Source: Aporrectodea caliginosa
Taxonomy: Eukaryota; Annelida; Clitellata; Crassiclitellata; Lumbricidae
Direction of reading: 5' to 3'
DNA length: 64,000 nucleotides
NCBI GenBank assembly: GCA_020284085.1
Contig: JACEVL010000806.1
Coordinates: forward strand, 413,001-477,000
Positions 33,628-47,682 of the stretch are shown here, piece after piece; position 1 is the first letter of the stretch, and each line of letters opens with the position of its first letter. The translations under genes were made by a program, and so were the position numbers. The notes below the pieces were generated by a model. It saw only the letters and a list, made by a program, of their open reading frames with translations. It had not been told where the DNA came from and did not search any database.

Positions 33628-34740
33628 AATGTCATGTTAATGATTCACCACACGAGGTTCATCGCACATACCTGTGCATTTATTGTTTAACAATCACTCT
33701 TTTGTTACACTTTAAGGATCTTGTAAGAACACTTGGTCGCCGCTATATCAAGACTGAACAATAATTGCACAGAAGCAAATCAAATGTGGCCCACAGCGGG
33801 ACAGTCAATGACTTCTCTAGTGGACTCGACCTTGCTTCTCTAATAGACTATGACTTTTGACTATAATTTCACTTGAAGTGACCATGGACCATAGACTGAT
33901 GACGCGTGCAGTACGATAACGGTACTACAGAAATCATTTGCAGGTAGCCAGAAGTTTAACCTATCGATACCACATTGGTGTCTGTAGTAAACAGACATTA
34001 ATTTTAATCGTGTCTGGTGTTAACAACCAGAATGAAGCATCTTGCAAGCGCAGGAACTCACGTTACATCTAACGTATGTAATACAGCTTAAAATAAATTT
34101 AACAGAAGATAAAGCAAACCACTCAGTGTGTGTGTGTGAGTGTGTGTGCGTGTGTGCAGTTTGTTGTAAAAAAAGTATTGAGGGTATTAAATTTTGTTCG
34201 TGTGTATTGCCTACACAGCAGCATGCATGTCTTGCTTAGAGTGAGTTCTTGTGTTTGCATATAAAACAATCCCATACACACACATGCATACACACATGCA
34301 CACACCCACGCACACACCCACGCACACACCCACGCACAACCACCCCCACCCACCCCATAATTCAACGTATCACATGTTCTCAAGTTCGTTCAAATGTCAT
34401 GGTCTTTGCAGAGGTACTTGGCTGAACACTTTTATTAGGAGTGCTACACAGTACACACACATTTCAGCTTGAAGTCTTTAACTTGACAATAATTAATTAA
34501 TCTCTGATTCATCATACATATGCTACCAAACACATATAACAATAATAATTTCTACTGTCATGGCTACACAGTATCAGCGCATATTTAAGATGAATATGTA
34601 AATCAGCATAAAATCAATATCTAATTAATAATTAAAACAAAAAATGTCAGAATCTGCCTTGCATTAAATTAGTAATGAAGAGGTACTGGAGAATATAAGA
34701 ACATAAATTATGCAAGTAAGCGCATGTGATACTGTATGCT

Positions 34741-34883
34741 ATAATGCACTGGTATAATGCACTGGTATAATGCACTGGTATAATGCACTGGTATAATGCA
34801 CTGGTGTAATGCACTGGTATAATGCACTGGTATAATGCACTGGTATAATGCACTGGTATAATGCACTGGTATAATGCACTGGT
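34741..34883. repeat. 13-bp minisatellite, 11 units
   Basis: Exactly 11 head-to-tail copies of ATAATGCACTGGT (143 bp), with a single variant base near 34806. High identity implies recent expansion. Confidence 0.97.
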
Positions 34884-35148
34884 ATACATGTAAATATCTA
34901 CACAACACGGCACTGTGTACCTTGCACGTTGGTGACCTACGTATGACCTTGGATTCACCCATATCACTATTTTTACTTTGACCTCGGATAGCCTAGACAT
35001 GCTTATCAATCCTTCCAAGAATAAGACAACAGTGATAAGAAAAATGGTCCAGACGCCATGAACTGATCTACTGTCTGGGTTGGATTAGCAACCATAGACC
35101 ATTTCAACTCATTCAACCAAACTATATGCTGCAGGCAGGGCATATATC

Positions 35149-35400
35149 GTGCCAGCATGGAACCCAAACAGGACCCATATTCGCCCGTACAGAGTCCATA
35201 TGGGCCTATCTAAAGTCCATGGACATGCTGGCAGGATAAGTAATTCCACTGTCTCCTCATTGTACCATATTCACCGCTGCCAGCATTCCCATAAACATTT
35301 GACGGGACCTAAATGGGCCTTATATGGGCACTATACGAGAAACCAAGTCAATTATGGGCCCCATATGGGTATGCTGACCGGAAGATCTCCTCACCCTAGA
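35149..35400. repeat. CCCATATGGG-rich MITE-like repeat
   Basis: Many near-palindromic units (TATGGGCC, GGGCCCCATATGGG, ATGGGCCTTATATGGGC) lie between GCCAGCAT and ATGCTGACC ends. Repeats of this style are common in marine invertebrates. They account for the first third of an open 234-codon + frame here; the rest of that frame is Pro/Ala-rich low complexity without homology. Confidence 0.5.
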
Positions 35401-36029
35401 CCCATCGGTCCCACAGGGCTGACAAACACACTAAGACACACACACACACACAGACTAACACACACCAATAACCGAAGGCCAGACAGACCACACCGCCAAA
35501 CTGGTTCATATTTAATGTCCGTCTTCACTGCCTGGCTACCACCACCACCACCACCACCGCCGCCTACGCAGCCATGGTCTTCTCCTCCATGCTACTTTCA
35601 ATTGGCCGGCGCCGCTGCCGCCGCCACTGCACTCCCAGGAACGGCCTTAAGCACGGCGCCAGCTCCTCCGTCTCCTCCGTCCTTTATTGACTTTTCCAGG
35701 AACCGTGCTGGCTACACACAGTCACCGACCAGTTTCTCTGACCGAATTCATCTGACCGAATTGCGTGTTAAAAATGGGGCAAGAAAAAAATCGGTCGTTG
35801 TGCGAGACTTGATGAACGAGGAAGAAGTCGAGCAGGGGCCAGACTCGTCGTGAAGGGTTGCAGGGGGGTCTTACCTAGTCAGACGATCAGATGACGGATG
35901 ATGATCAGGATGAAACAAAACAGGGCTCTTCGGATGTAGGAAGAAGACCGGCGGGAGGAGGTGGAGGTGGCATCTCATGCAAACTGCAATCAAATGACGT
36001 TTGCGTTAAGAAACAAAAACGCAAACATC

Positions 36030-36170
36030 TCTCTCTCTCTGTCTGTCTGTGTCTCTCTCTCTCTGTATCTGTCTGTCTGTCTGTCTCACTCTCTGTCTGT
36101 CTGTCTCTCTGTCTGTCTGTCTCTCTCTGTCTCTCTGTCTCTCTGTGTCTGTCTGTCTGTCTCTCACTCT
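36030..36170. repeat. (TCTG/TCTC)n microsatellite
   Basis: Imperfect TCTG and TCTC units with a CACACA end. Confidence 0.95.
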
Positions 36171-36869
36171 ATCACACACACACAAGTAAATAAGTTCTAA
36201 TTATTACAGTAGTTTTATATAGCACGCCCTTCAAGACAGTCTACTCAGGAGCAAATATTATCAACAAGCATTTGTCGATCTTAACGTTTTCATGTAAACG
36301 AAAATGCAGTTTGCAATTGGTTAATTGAAGAATATTCTATTCTATTCTATAGATAATCCATTATACAATGGAAATCCCTTAAAACACACATTACTTTAAT
36401 ACAGACTCTGATAAAACAGTCATGAACACAGATAACACATTTAATTAACCGATGGGAAAGCAATGTAAACAAAGCACAATCTCTCAATAACATGGTGCAC
36501 TGGTCTATCTAACAAAGTCAAGTCTCTGCTAGAAATAGAACCGCAAAGGTCATATCCAAAAACCTGACCATGCATCTAGTGCATTGCAACACCTGCTCTT
36601 TCTGTTGCAGTGCTTCCTTTTCCTTACTTCTATCAGCTAGAAGTTTGCTTTTACATGAGCTGGAATCTAGCTCAAGCAAAAGCAAAACTGACCGGCTATT
36701 TGGTGACAGTAAAGTCGTGTGTAAACTGTTCAGCTCAATTGATACCAAACTGTACAACTTGGTGAAAAAGCACTCATGCAGTAGCCTAATCCTTGATCTC
36801 GTATGGGAACGAAATCTTAAGTACTTGGCGTCTCAGGTCACCACACAGAATCCACTCAGCGGAATCTAA

Positions 36870-37335
36870 CCCATGACTGTTGGATTAGATGGTAAGGATG
36901 ATAAGTCAAGTAGCGTGCCACATGGAACAAAACATTTGGATCAGAGCAATCGATATTCACAGTTATTTAGGCTTACGTGCACATACATAAGACAACCATT
37001 AGGTATTCAAATAACTCTGCTAGACAAAGTCGCTCAACAAAGACTCGGATGGTTTGGACATGTATACAGAGAGAATGCCAGTTGACAGAATCCCACACAA
37101 TGCACTACATGCAAGATTCAAAGGAAAAAGAAACAAAGGCAGACCAAGACAACACTGGACAGTGGATAGACAATATAAATGAGGACTTAACATCAGTTAG
37201 ACTTAACATCACTTGGACTGACACTAAAGGGAGCAATGGACTTGACAAATGACCGAGGACAATGGAGATAATTTATTCGTACCCATAGCCGCCAAATGGC
37301 TAGCATCATGAACTGATGATGATGACGACACCCAT
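36870..37335 (+). mobile_element. LINE ORF2 C-terminus and (GAT)n-tailed 3' end, copy 1
   Basis: Reading frames give QQRLGWFGHVYREN, then RIPHNALHARFKGKRNKGRP, then WTDTKG. RLxWFGHVxR followed by a basic KGKRNRGRP stretch is typical of the end of RTE/CR1-like ORF2. The 3' end reads GCATCATGAACTGATGATGA. It matches the copies at 47372 (inverted) and 49200. Confidence 0.82.
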
Positions 37336-38683
37336 ACAGAAAGTCTTCTGAAGCATTGTCAGAAGCCAGACGGACTATTTTGGGAGTTACGACTGATAAC
37401 ATGCGTAAGAAACAATCCAAGAACAAGTTCCATTAGAAAGATCTGCAGATGATTTTTGTTTACATATTTGTGATGACCTACTTTCCGTATATTCACAGAC
37501 TCCTTTCTTGGCTTTTAGACTCATTTTGAAATTTGGTTTGCACAATGATTTTGATTAACAGTGACCATCAGCCGTTGCTTTGAGCATTATTACAGTGGTG
37601 CCATACAAGTGATTAGATTAGATTAGATTAGATCAACATTTTTACTTGGAATCAAAACAGAGGCAAAACAGCCCTACTTTAAACTACTTAAGATATATGT
37701 CCCAAATATAGACACAGACACAAAGGATCAATACCCTGCTCATATTTGATGTCAAACTGTATTTTCTTTCATCAACATTCTTTGGGATTCAATAAATGAA
37801 GAATATATATATAATATATATATACATATATATATACATATAATATATACAGTAGATACATACATATATATAGAATGATTCAATAAAGGATCCCAAATCT
37901 GATAATCTCCTAACAGAGGTCTGGCCATTGAAGTTCAAATCATCCCTGAATGTGACTCCATACTGTTAAAAAAATGTAAAGTTTACAATTACAATTATAA
38001 ACGACCAGAGAGAAAGAATGCTGTTCTGATTTTAAGTGTGTAGAGTGTATATTAAATATAAATTTTTAAATTAGTGTTTGTGTTAGAAGACACAACGTTT
38101 TACTACACGCACACTTCCTGAAACTGTCCAAATCACGAAGAACAGACGCAGATGAGTGGCCAGATGAAACCAGGCCTATCAAAACGAAACTCTACCAGAG
38201 AGGTTTTAAAATGAGACTGTGAAACGAAACCCTGAAGGCAGAGTTACCAGAGAACATCGACAGTTCAGAGTACGCAAATATAACACAGGATGCCATGAAA
38301 CCTTTGCATGCAAACCAAACACCGTTCAGCAGAGAATATTGCATTCACGAAACATTCCGGTCTCTTCTGTCCAGCGGAGTTTTCAAGGCAAGCTGAGATG
38401 AAATCTTGCATGAAATAGGGATCAGATGTCCTTCCTGAGACCTGAGCTCCCATTGTAACCTAACGCTCAAAATAACAACATCTGCTGATAGGATGACATC
38501 ACTGCAGCTAAATGCTGATCTACTTATACTGACACAGCCATTAAGGACCAAGACATTCTTTTCATATCTAATCTCATTGCTGAATATCTAATTGATGCAC
38601 AACACTTTTTTAATCTCAACTGTGGTTTGAACTACTGTATATAATTTGTAATAATTATTCTTTATGATATGCAAGTAAACAAA

Positions 38684-38920
38684 GAAGAGCCATCCTGAGA
38701 GGAAGCCATGGGTTTGAAGTGTTAGAGACTGCTTCCCTTTCTTAACCTAGGCATATGGGTTGTCAGTCCTCTCTCTGGCACTATAATCTTCCCACCGAAT
38801 CACAGTACATTGACAGTGTACTCATTCCAGAGCTGAGAGCTCTAGGAGTGCAAGTGAAATGAACTCTATGTCTGTCCCACCAGTCCAGCATGCTAACCAC
38901 CAAACCACTACATACTCCAT
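38684..38920 (-). mobile_element. (CTT)n-tailed SINE, copy 3
   Basis: On the minus strand there is a tRNA-like head, TAGTGGTTTGGTGGTTAGCA. Then come AATGAGTACACTGTC, GGTGGGAAGATTATAG, GAGGACTGACAACCC and CCATGGCTTCCTCTCAG, ending GGCTCTTCTT. It is diverged but colinear with the other copies. Confidence 0.72.
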
Positions 38921-39094
38921 CACATACTCCATGCAAATGAGTTACTGTTATTTAGAAACAGCAACCAGGTCTTGTGTATAAGATCCTTGCTTTTTACTTT
39001 GCTCCTGTTGCACCGCTCCTGTCGGCTTATTACTGTTGCTGTGATAATATCATTAAGTGTGCAGTAAATATTGTATTATGTTGAGTTATCATGA

Positions 39095-39246
39095 AGCCAA
39101 CTCAGCTGCAATGAGTACATGGACTGTCAGTGGAGGGATGATATGGCCAAGGAGAGACTGGCCACCCCCTATAAGCCAAGGCTAAGAAAAAGAAATCGTT
39201 AACCCCGCATAACTATGGCTGACTCACAGGTTTGCTCAATGGACTA
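39095..39246 (+). mobile_element. (CTT)n-tailed SINE, copy 4 (partial)
   Basis: It shares CAACTCAGCTGCAATGAGTACA, GGCCACCCCCTATAAGCCAA and GGCTGACTCACAGGTTTGCT with the family. Head and tail are lost. Confidence 0.7.
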
Positions 39247-39967
39247 CTGTCACCATAAAACTTACACTGGTGCCTAAACGAGACCCTGTTTCTTACAGAC
39301 CAGCACTTAAAAAAGTTTGGCATTATTTGCACAAATCGCTTTTAACCCTTCCCCCGTTGCTATTGGAGATGAACATTTAGTTGGGATCCGGTGCTTAAAA
39401 GAATTTTACGGCATGTTTTGATGTGGCGGTATTTGACAGGCTCCCAAGGGTAGCATTATAAAGAAGTTGCACTGTATAACCTGCTGTATAGCCTAATGGT
39501 TTGCATCTTGCCTACAGTAGGTCACCACTGAAAAACTTATCAGATTGCCAGGATTAGCTGCATGACTGAGAGATCTTCACTTGCCAAAGTGGTCTTGTTC
39601 TAATTGAAACAATTCATTCCTTCATTAGTTAGTCTCTTCGGCCTCTTTCATGGTATCGCTAATCGTTCTGCATCTCTTCCAACACACTTAATGCACTTGT
39701 AGCTGTAGACTTTATGTCTGCATTTGAGATATGCATGCACTTAAGACCACCGTCTAATCACTTACTTTCCCAAATGGCTTCTGCTGAATTTAGATTTCAC
39801 ATTCACTTTACAGATATAGATCCATTTAACGGTGACGACTAAGTTTGCCCTTGGTGAACTTTACTCCTTGCATTCTAAGTTACGATCACGGCACATTGTA
39901 CACAATTGCAATGGTCACTATGTATTGTACTCTACTGCATTGTTACATTTACACACATTCCACCATA

Positions 39968-40042
39968 GCCATCTGCCTGCCTGCCTGCCTGCCTCGCAAT
40001 TGCTCATGCGCTTCGGTGCCTGCCTGCCTGCCTGCCTGCCTG
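39968..40042. repeat. (CTGC)n microsatellite, two blocks
   Basis: Two CTGC runs separated by about 27 bp. Confidence 0.9.
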
Positions 40043-43000
40043 ACCTGTGCATCATGACCTGGAACCGAATTTCTTTTCATCTGTCTGTTGGTTTGTTTTG
40101 ATTATTTTGGGTGCTGTAGAATCTGTCTGTTGGTTTGTTTCAATTATTACTGTAGATTACGATTAAGATTTTTTGCAACATCACTTTTACCAAAAACTGT
40201 GGAGATAGGTGAAACTGAAGTCAGAGCACTCGATGTCTCAAGGTTCAAAGCAACACACACAAACACTATTTATATAAAAACCAGGAGCTGTAACAAATAG
40301 TACATGTTTGCATCTGCACCATCTTGAAAATAATGAATAAAACGACCTTTGGATTTTAATTGCTAGCCAGTGCAAGATAAGGAAACAGAAGACGAACAAT
40401 TTATCCGTATGACAATACGACCATGAGCTGTGTTACTGATCAATAGAAAAGGGAGCACTGAAGGGAGAAACATGCTTTTGACAGGAAACTGAATTTTCTC
40501 CTTGCAATAAATGACACACCCTCACTCACTACCTAGCATAAAAAAGCACAGCTTCACAAGGAAGTCACAGCCCAGGTGGTCATCAGCTCAGGTGGTCATC
40601 AGATCACGTGGTCATCAAGTCGAAACCAGTTGCTAAGCTACTGAATTGAAGTTGTTAACTCTTAAGTTAGACCACCGCTGTTAAGCTATTGACTGCTAGC
40701 AACTTTGTTCAATAATAATTCGCAATTGTAATAATTGTGCGGTACATTTCAATTTGATGAAGACACTCGAGAAAAGCATAAAAAGTAGCAACACTTGCTA
40801 AGCTATTAGTCACAGTGCAACATATATTAAATTGTCCCGGATTAATATCATCCATGACAATTACGCATTGTATCGGTACTTCAAAATAACCAGCACCAAG
40901 TGACTGCAGAATATTAAACACTAAGAGACACTCGAAAGTGAAACTGATTTCAATGCCGTTATCTTTATACGTTTATCCAATTATTTGTAGTGAACTGAAT
41001 GGATCATGCAATACAGACAGAATAAGCACTGGGAAACAGCCATGGGTTTAGTCTTCTGGTTTATTTCTTTTGTAAACATGCATTTGTGGCCGTCACCTTC
41101 TTTCAAAAATTCACTCTGCATTTCATCGTACAGTGAGTACAGGAAGCAGTAAATGCATTTATTTATTAGATAACCCACTAGGTAGACATGCAGGCCTACC
41201 TAAGAAGTCCACGGCAAGTAGGTAAGCCAGTCGAAAAGTCTACGTGACTTAGTCATTTGCTAAACATACAACTTATTCCACAAAGTCAGTTGCTAACTCG
41301 TAAAGTCGGTCGGTCATTTTTTAGCGACTCATTCCGAGGACAAGTCTTAGTCTTATTATTGTCCTTCCGTTCCTCCTCCAATGCTTTCTCAGAAATGAGT
41401 CATCACAAGTATACATGTCCTGCATTTGGCTCCTCTTTATGGTGCTCATTACCATCCTCTCCTCCTATGTCAACCCCACAGCTTTCTTGTTTGCTTTCGA
41501 TTCTCTGTCCACGGGCAATCTTTCGACTGATCTTGTACGTGTCTAGGCAATCCACTTCTGCTTTTCTTAGAGTCAGTTTCACCATTTAGGCAGTGTCGTG
41601 ACGTTGAAGAGGCTTTTCGCCCTTCTTTCGATTCAGTTTTTATCTTCAAAGCGTGTCTCTCTTGAGAAATGCCTCACTGACAATTGCTCTTCTTCTTTTA
41701 TCTACCAGGCTATTTATAGTTCCTTTTCAGAACCTCACGAAGGTGCATCGATCTGCCTACAGCTAATATATGCTCTAGTCTACTGCCCTGCATAGCTGTA
41801 CCGGTCATACAGGTGAATTCACACTGCGTGCAACTCACAAGAGCCAAACATATCTTGACAAAAGTACTTGTATCCAATCCACGTCAAGCCTCAGCCAGGT
41901 TTAAAGCTTCGATACACGAAAATTCAGACCATAACCACAGGCCATCTGCTAGCTTAATCTAACCTCTCAAGTCATAAAACAATAAAAAAATCGATGAGTA
42001 CATGGGTCAAAAGGTCAACAGATATTACAGAGAAACCATGGCTCGGCTTTTCTTGAATGGTTCTTGACAGATTGGTCATTAGCCCTTTAGCCATGACAGT
42101 GCATCACAATAGACATCAGTAGTTGAATGCCAGTATAGCCACTGCACCATAAACATTATATACTTAAAATATATCTATATGCAAGAAATAGTCCTGTGTC
42201 ATGCTAGAATTACTTAAAGTATGTTAACTCATGTAATAATATTTTTCATAAGATGCTTACAAGTGTTAGTGCACAGTAATGGGAATGAGCAGAATTCCTA
42301 GTTAGCAGATAAGGTGCATCTCTCTGGGACATATCTGTATAGATCTGCATTATTAGTCTGCATACAAATAGAACTTGTATGTCCAATTTTTCTTTTGTGT
42401 TTTCAGTGGTTTTTGTTTGTCTGTCTGTCTATCATCTGTGAAATAAAGCATATAACTGTAAGCAGTAGATATTTTTGGACTTGACCTATAAACACGAAAA
42501 TCAATCAATCAGCTGAATGGGACATTTAAAAAAAGACATAAATATCTATGGGAGGTTTTACGGATGATGAATTTCAGCAAACGTTGGAGGAACAACCCCA
42601 TTATGAGGACAGTGTGGATTTTGCTGATAAATGAAAAACAAATCATGTGGTTCAAATGAAGATAACGAAGTGGTTGCCAGTGGTTGCCTAGATAAGATCT
42701 GCCAAAGTCAGATGTCAGTCAACAAGTCTGAAAAATTCTGCTTATTTTGTTCAGTGAGATTGAGAGTGGAGGGGAGGGGTTGAAGAAACTGATGAGTGAA
42801 ATAACACAGGCTCGACCCAGGGGTAACTAATAATCACGTTTCACCCTGAACGTCCCAGTTAGAGGAGTCTTTGGCGGACCATCTCATGAGACACCAGTTT
42901 TACCATTATTCTGTTCATTTCTGTTTACAGAGGACAGTTTTTATACTGGCTGAAAAGACCAACGTGAATGCCAAGCAGAGTAAGCAGCTGCTCAGCCGAA

Positions 43001-43164
43001 CCCAACCCCATGAAATAAAACACAGTTTGTACTCTAGAGATGCATGCATTTGCCCGCATGAATATTTTAATATCCCTTCAGAAGCCAGTACGACTACCGT
43101 GTGAATGTTTAAGCATGCAGAGTTGCACTGTGCGAAACTGGATGCTTCTGCAGTCATAGTGCAA

Positions 43165-43312
43165 TGAAGGGCTAACAGATTATTTGGGGTTACAAGGATC
43201 TGAGCCGTGCAGAAAGGTTGAGGAGCTGGATAGCAACAAGGTAGAGATTGAGCAGCAGTGGAGATTTAATATATGATTATGATTATAAGATCATCATTGG
43301 GAAGTCCTGAGG
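43165..43312 (+). mobile_element. LINE reverse-transcriptase-side fragment
   Basis: Frames give RLFGVTR, then KDLSRAERLRSWIATR, then a stop. This is the same region of ORF2 as the fragment at 1848-2032. Short and decayed. Confidence 0.55.
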
Positions 43313-44589
43313 CAGTGCAGTGTCAAGGGTTCCTCAAATAAGCATAAAACAAGGCAAGGTCATAGATATAAATTATTTATTAAGCCAAAGGAACACCAGG
43401 GCAGAAATTCTTCAGAGGAAGAGTTTACATAGTAGATTGGTGAATAAGTTTTGATAATAGTACTGTCCGGTAGTCACTACCCAGCTTTTAAGAAGAAGCC
43501 AGAAAGAGTCAGCTATGATCATTCCATGTTAACCTGCAGTGGTTTTAACACAGATGGCATATCTTAAACCCCTGTTATGTTACAATATGTTAAATGTTAA
43601 TTTATGTGTACGGCTTAATCCAACAAAACCAACAGTTCATGTACAAACGATTTATTACCCATTGTAAGCTATTCTAAGGTGCTTCAAATGGTGAAGTAGT
43701 TTCCAGAATTTACATAACTGTTTTAAGTGATATATTTACTTCAAGTGGACAAACAGTAATAATAATAAGTGATCTGTAAATCAGCGTCTGTATAGACATT
43801 TACCACGCTACTTGAACAAAACTATCCAAAGCATGACTAAGAGTTTATTTTTATAGAGTCGAAGCATAATGTTGAGTGACAGTAATCTCCTGCTGCTATT
43901 TATTAAATGTCTATCATCTTACAAAAAAGTTAATGAGATACCCAGGGGAGAAGTATGGAAACCAAATTAGATGAAAATCAGGGAAGGACTGGGTTTCATG
44001 CTGTCAAATGAACACAATTGCATTGCATCTCTGAGACAATCAGATGCCCTATGTGGCTAAATGAAACGCCTGAGGCATCAACAGCAGCGAGACTATAGGG
44101 AATTCATATTCATAACAGACACACAGATAAGGCTGCTTGTCTGAAAATTAAACCTATAAAATGATTTCCGATTATTCTCAACCTTATTCAAACACGGACA
44201 TCTCGCATGAATATAAACGTCATGCCAGGCTTCTGTCTCACCCACGTGGGTCCACTCTCTATAGATATCTAAACACAAATCAAGCAGCTGCTGTGACAAG
44301 ATCTTTACAGCTGCTATAAAAATGAATCATGCATAAAATAACACAAAAAAACACAACTTTGTAAAAAAAAATAACAGTGAATGCAACCAGTTATCATTCT
44401 CATTCAAACAGGTGTTTCAGTTTCCACACCTCCGCTTGAGACTTACTGACAGTGTAAGTTGTTTCAAAACATTTAAAATAAATAAATAAATAGCGAAGTA
44501 AATACAGAATCTATAAATGATGTTGCACATATGTCAAGCTGTACTACATTATATTTCAGAGCAACTTGTTTAATTGTATTGTACTTGCA

Positions 44590-44607
44590 ACAATAATAAT
44601 GATGATA

Positions 44608-44660
<53 letters not shown>

Positions 44661-44670
44661 AATAATAATT
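44590..44670. repeat. (ATG)n microsatellite
   Basis: A pure GAT/ATG run giving poly-Met or poly-His frames. Confidence 0.97.
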
Positions 44671-44755
44671 TATTATAGCTGGCATAGCTATCCCAGATTT
44701 ATGTCATACCTCCTCAAAACAGACTTGCCATGCAGAGGCGCTCCCGAACTAGAAT

Positions 44756-45022
44756 AAGAAGAGCAGTGCCTGCTGAGGCAGCCATGCGTCTGACGTGTTA
44801 GGGACTTCATTTTCTTAGCCTCAGCACATGAGGGCAGGTGGCCAATACTCTCCCTCACCATGTCATTATTCCCACCGACAGTGTGCGGTCCGTGTACTCA
44901 TTATAGCCGAGTTGGCTAGGGGCGCAGGTGGGGCAGAAATCTCAAACCAAATTTCTAACCTGGCGGGGATTTGAACCCCCGACCTCTTGATTGACAGCCC
45001 AGCACACTAACCAAGGGCTCTC
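44756..45022 (-). mobile_element. (CTT)n-tailed SINE, copy 5 (most complete)
   Basis: On the minus strand the tRNA-like head runs CCTTGGTTAGTGTGCTGGGC, then GGTCGGGGGTTCAAATCCCC (perfect B box). The body carries AATGAGTACACGGACC, GTCGGTGGGAATAATGACAT, GAAGTCCCTAAC and GGCTGCCTCAGCAGGCACTG, and it ends CTCTTCTT. At about 265 bp it defines the family's full length. Confidence 0.85.
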
Positions 45023-46509
45023 AAAATAACAACAGAAAAACTGGGTCACACAGAATGGTTTCAAGCACTTGCGAAATTGCGGAACAGAAAGACTAAGAGG
45101 CTCATGTATCATATGGCGCTACGTAAGACATTCCAGAAGGTCGGACCGACCGCAGCAAAACTTTCGTGTTTTGTGTTCCACTGTGGAAAAAGAAGGAAGA
45201 GGTGAGGAGGACTAAGAAGTGGTTAGAGGATAATGACAGGAGGAGGAAAAGCAGAGGAAAAAAAGAAGGTGGGGGGTACGAGCAACATGACTTCAAGCAA
45301 AGGCAGAGGGAAGCGCAAGCAGGATAAGGAGGAAGAGGAAGGGAGGAAGAAGAAAAGAAGGTGGGGTTGGAGCAACATGACTTCAAGCAACCTGGTCCCC
45401 TCTGAGCAGCACAGCAAAGAAAATCTATTGCCAGGAATGGATAAGGCCGAGACAAACAACTCCCTGAGGTAATATGGATCACAGCTCACAAGGCATTAGG
45501 CATAAGCATTCACATCTTAAACCCAATGTGTTTGTGCATTGCAAACAGTGCAATTCCTTCCCTCCAGCTGCAAGGCTGTATGCCCAAACCTAGAGATACC
45601 TCCAAACTGGTTCAGACAATGAGACTCCATATTAAATCAATTGTCTGAAGCCTCATCATCTGAAATGGTTCTTCCCATCAACCGTATTGCATTCTGACAA
45701 TGTGTTAACGAATAAACGAATATTCTATTCTGTTCTATCCAGTCTGCCAGTACAGTTCTCTTTTAAAAGTATTTTGGGTGGCATCCTCTCTGCTGTCTAA
45801 GCTCCACTGCAACTCCTGATTCAATCATAATCCTGCTCCTTATGAATTACCCGTTGTCCTTAATTTTTCTGTAGAAATCAACTGTAATTGCAATTAGCAA
45901 ACTCTATTATACCAGTGTCTAATGCACAAGGCATCAACCGATGGCAGAGCAAAACCCAGCAGTGATCAGGTCCATGCCCAGAAGATCAGTCTTAATTGCC
46001 TGTAACCAATAAATCTGTACTAATCAATCATATACTTCATCAAAACAAGCACCCCCAGCCTTTGTGCACCTGTGCCGTAGAATTTGCTAATTAATAACAA
46101 CAACAGGCAATAAAAACACAGAAAAGGAAACTTTACAGCCCATGCATACTTGAGGGCATGAAATCAGCATAAAATACAACATGCAGGACACAAAGGACTG
46201 AAGCAGAGCAATTTAACTCAGTACACAACAGTTTTATTTGTGTTACAGCATAGCTAATTTTGTTTCAGTGTTTGCCTTACAATATAGAGTGTGCGGAGTT
46301 GATCACCTCTGATGTGGCTATACTGTGTAGGAACTTTGTGCAAGCCATTCATGCACAAATGCTCAGTGCCATCAACTTGTGCTTAAATATCAGACCACAG
46401 TGCCATGGCACTTAAAAAATACAGAAAAGATTATAACATGTGTGGCCAAAATAATAACTGGAAATGTTATAGCACTTTCCATTTTCCTAGCAGTCGAGAA
46501 TTACAAACA

Positions 46510-46640
46510 CTGACTCTGTCTCTCTCTCTCCCTCTCTGTCACAGCCTGTCTGTCTGTCTGTTTGTCTCTGTCTCTATCTCTGTCAGCCTGTCTCTCCGTC
46601 TGTCTCTCTGTCTCTGTCTGTCTGTCTCTCACTCACTCGC
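46510..46640. repeat. (TCTG/TCTC)n microsatellite
   Basis: Imperfect TCTG/TCTC array. Confidence 0.95.
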
Positions 46641-47371
46641 CAGCCAAATCCAGGTCAAGACCAACCAACATCCGATGCCTATCAGTTAATTAGCAAAGGT
46701 AACTGGTTACTACAGAGGAAATGACAATCCCTTAGCTTGACATCTATTATAGCCCTTTCAAGAACCCTCCGAAGTGCAGGGTGAGGGCATAGGTTCATGT
46801 AAGGCTCTATATAAATGGCTATATACATACATACATACAAAGGTCAGGCATTATTTATCTTGCAGCTGAAATGCAGAAAAACACTCAAAAGCCAAGACAC
46901 TCGATGCAATGCAAATGTACCCAAAAGAATCTGACACCAAGAGCTAAAAATGGAACAGATCCCAAGAAGCATCCTGTCATGGTCGAGGGTAAGGCAAATA
47001 GATGGAACAGTGATATAAAGCCGCAGGTGAAGTGTTAATACGAGCGGAAAAAGTCAGTGAAATGCGAACAGAAAAATTGTATGAACAGAAAATGCCGCAG
47101 GAAGTATGAATATAGAAGGTCAGTGCAGCATGCTAGCAACGTGCAAGTAGAATATGCTGGTAAAGTCAGAATAGGCAGAACTGGAAAAAAATAGAAAGTG
47201 GGTGAAGAATGATTTGAAAAAGTAGGTGAACTGTTAATAAAATACAAGTGATTGCTGCTGAGCAGATATAAACAGTCTTGTATTAATTGATACTCATGTC
47301 TGGAATGTATCCATTATTCATTTACTCCTATAGCACATTGCAATAGCACCAATTGAAGGTGCCTGCTCTTG

Positions 47372-47682
47372 GAAATCATTCATCATCATCATCACCACCA
47401 CGACCACCACCACCACCACCACCACATCCACCACGACCACCATCACCATCATCAGTTCCTGATGCCAGGCATTTGGCGGCGATGTGTACGAATAAATAAT
47501 CTCCATTGTCTTCAGTCGTTTGTATGTCGATTGCTCCTCTTAGTGCTAGAACAAGTGATGTTATGTCCTCACTTATGTAATCTATCCAACATAGTCTTGG
47601 CCTGCTTTTGTTTCTTTTTCTCTCGACTCTTGCAAGTAGTGCATTGTGTGGGATTCTGTCAACTGGAAATCATTATTAGACA
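47372..47682 (-). mobile_element. LINE 3' end, (GAT)n-tailed family, copy 2
   Basis: The minus strand reads RIPHNALLARVERKRNKSRP, then WIDYISEDITS, and ends GCATCAGGAACTGATGATGG with a long GGTGGTGGTC-type tail (47378-47450). It is highly similar to 36960-37335. It ends about 170 bp from SKI exon 2. Confidence 0.85.

Noticed and set aside
35149..35853. 234-codon + frame with poly-Pro and Ala-rich segments
   Set aside because: Composed of a CCCATATGGG repeat, a CA run and low-complexity GC-rich DNA; no recognisable domain. It could be a first exon of an unknown transcript, but nothing supports it.
41403..41585. Minus-strand 60-codon frame with charged composition
   Set aside because: No flanking splice sites in a useful phase and no recognisable homology.
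44093..44299. Minus-strand frame with an acceptor-like TTTGTGTTTAG and donor-like GTGAGA
   Set aside because: Implied exon lengths do not fit the SKI phases and the sequence has no family similarity.
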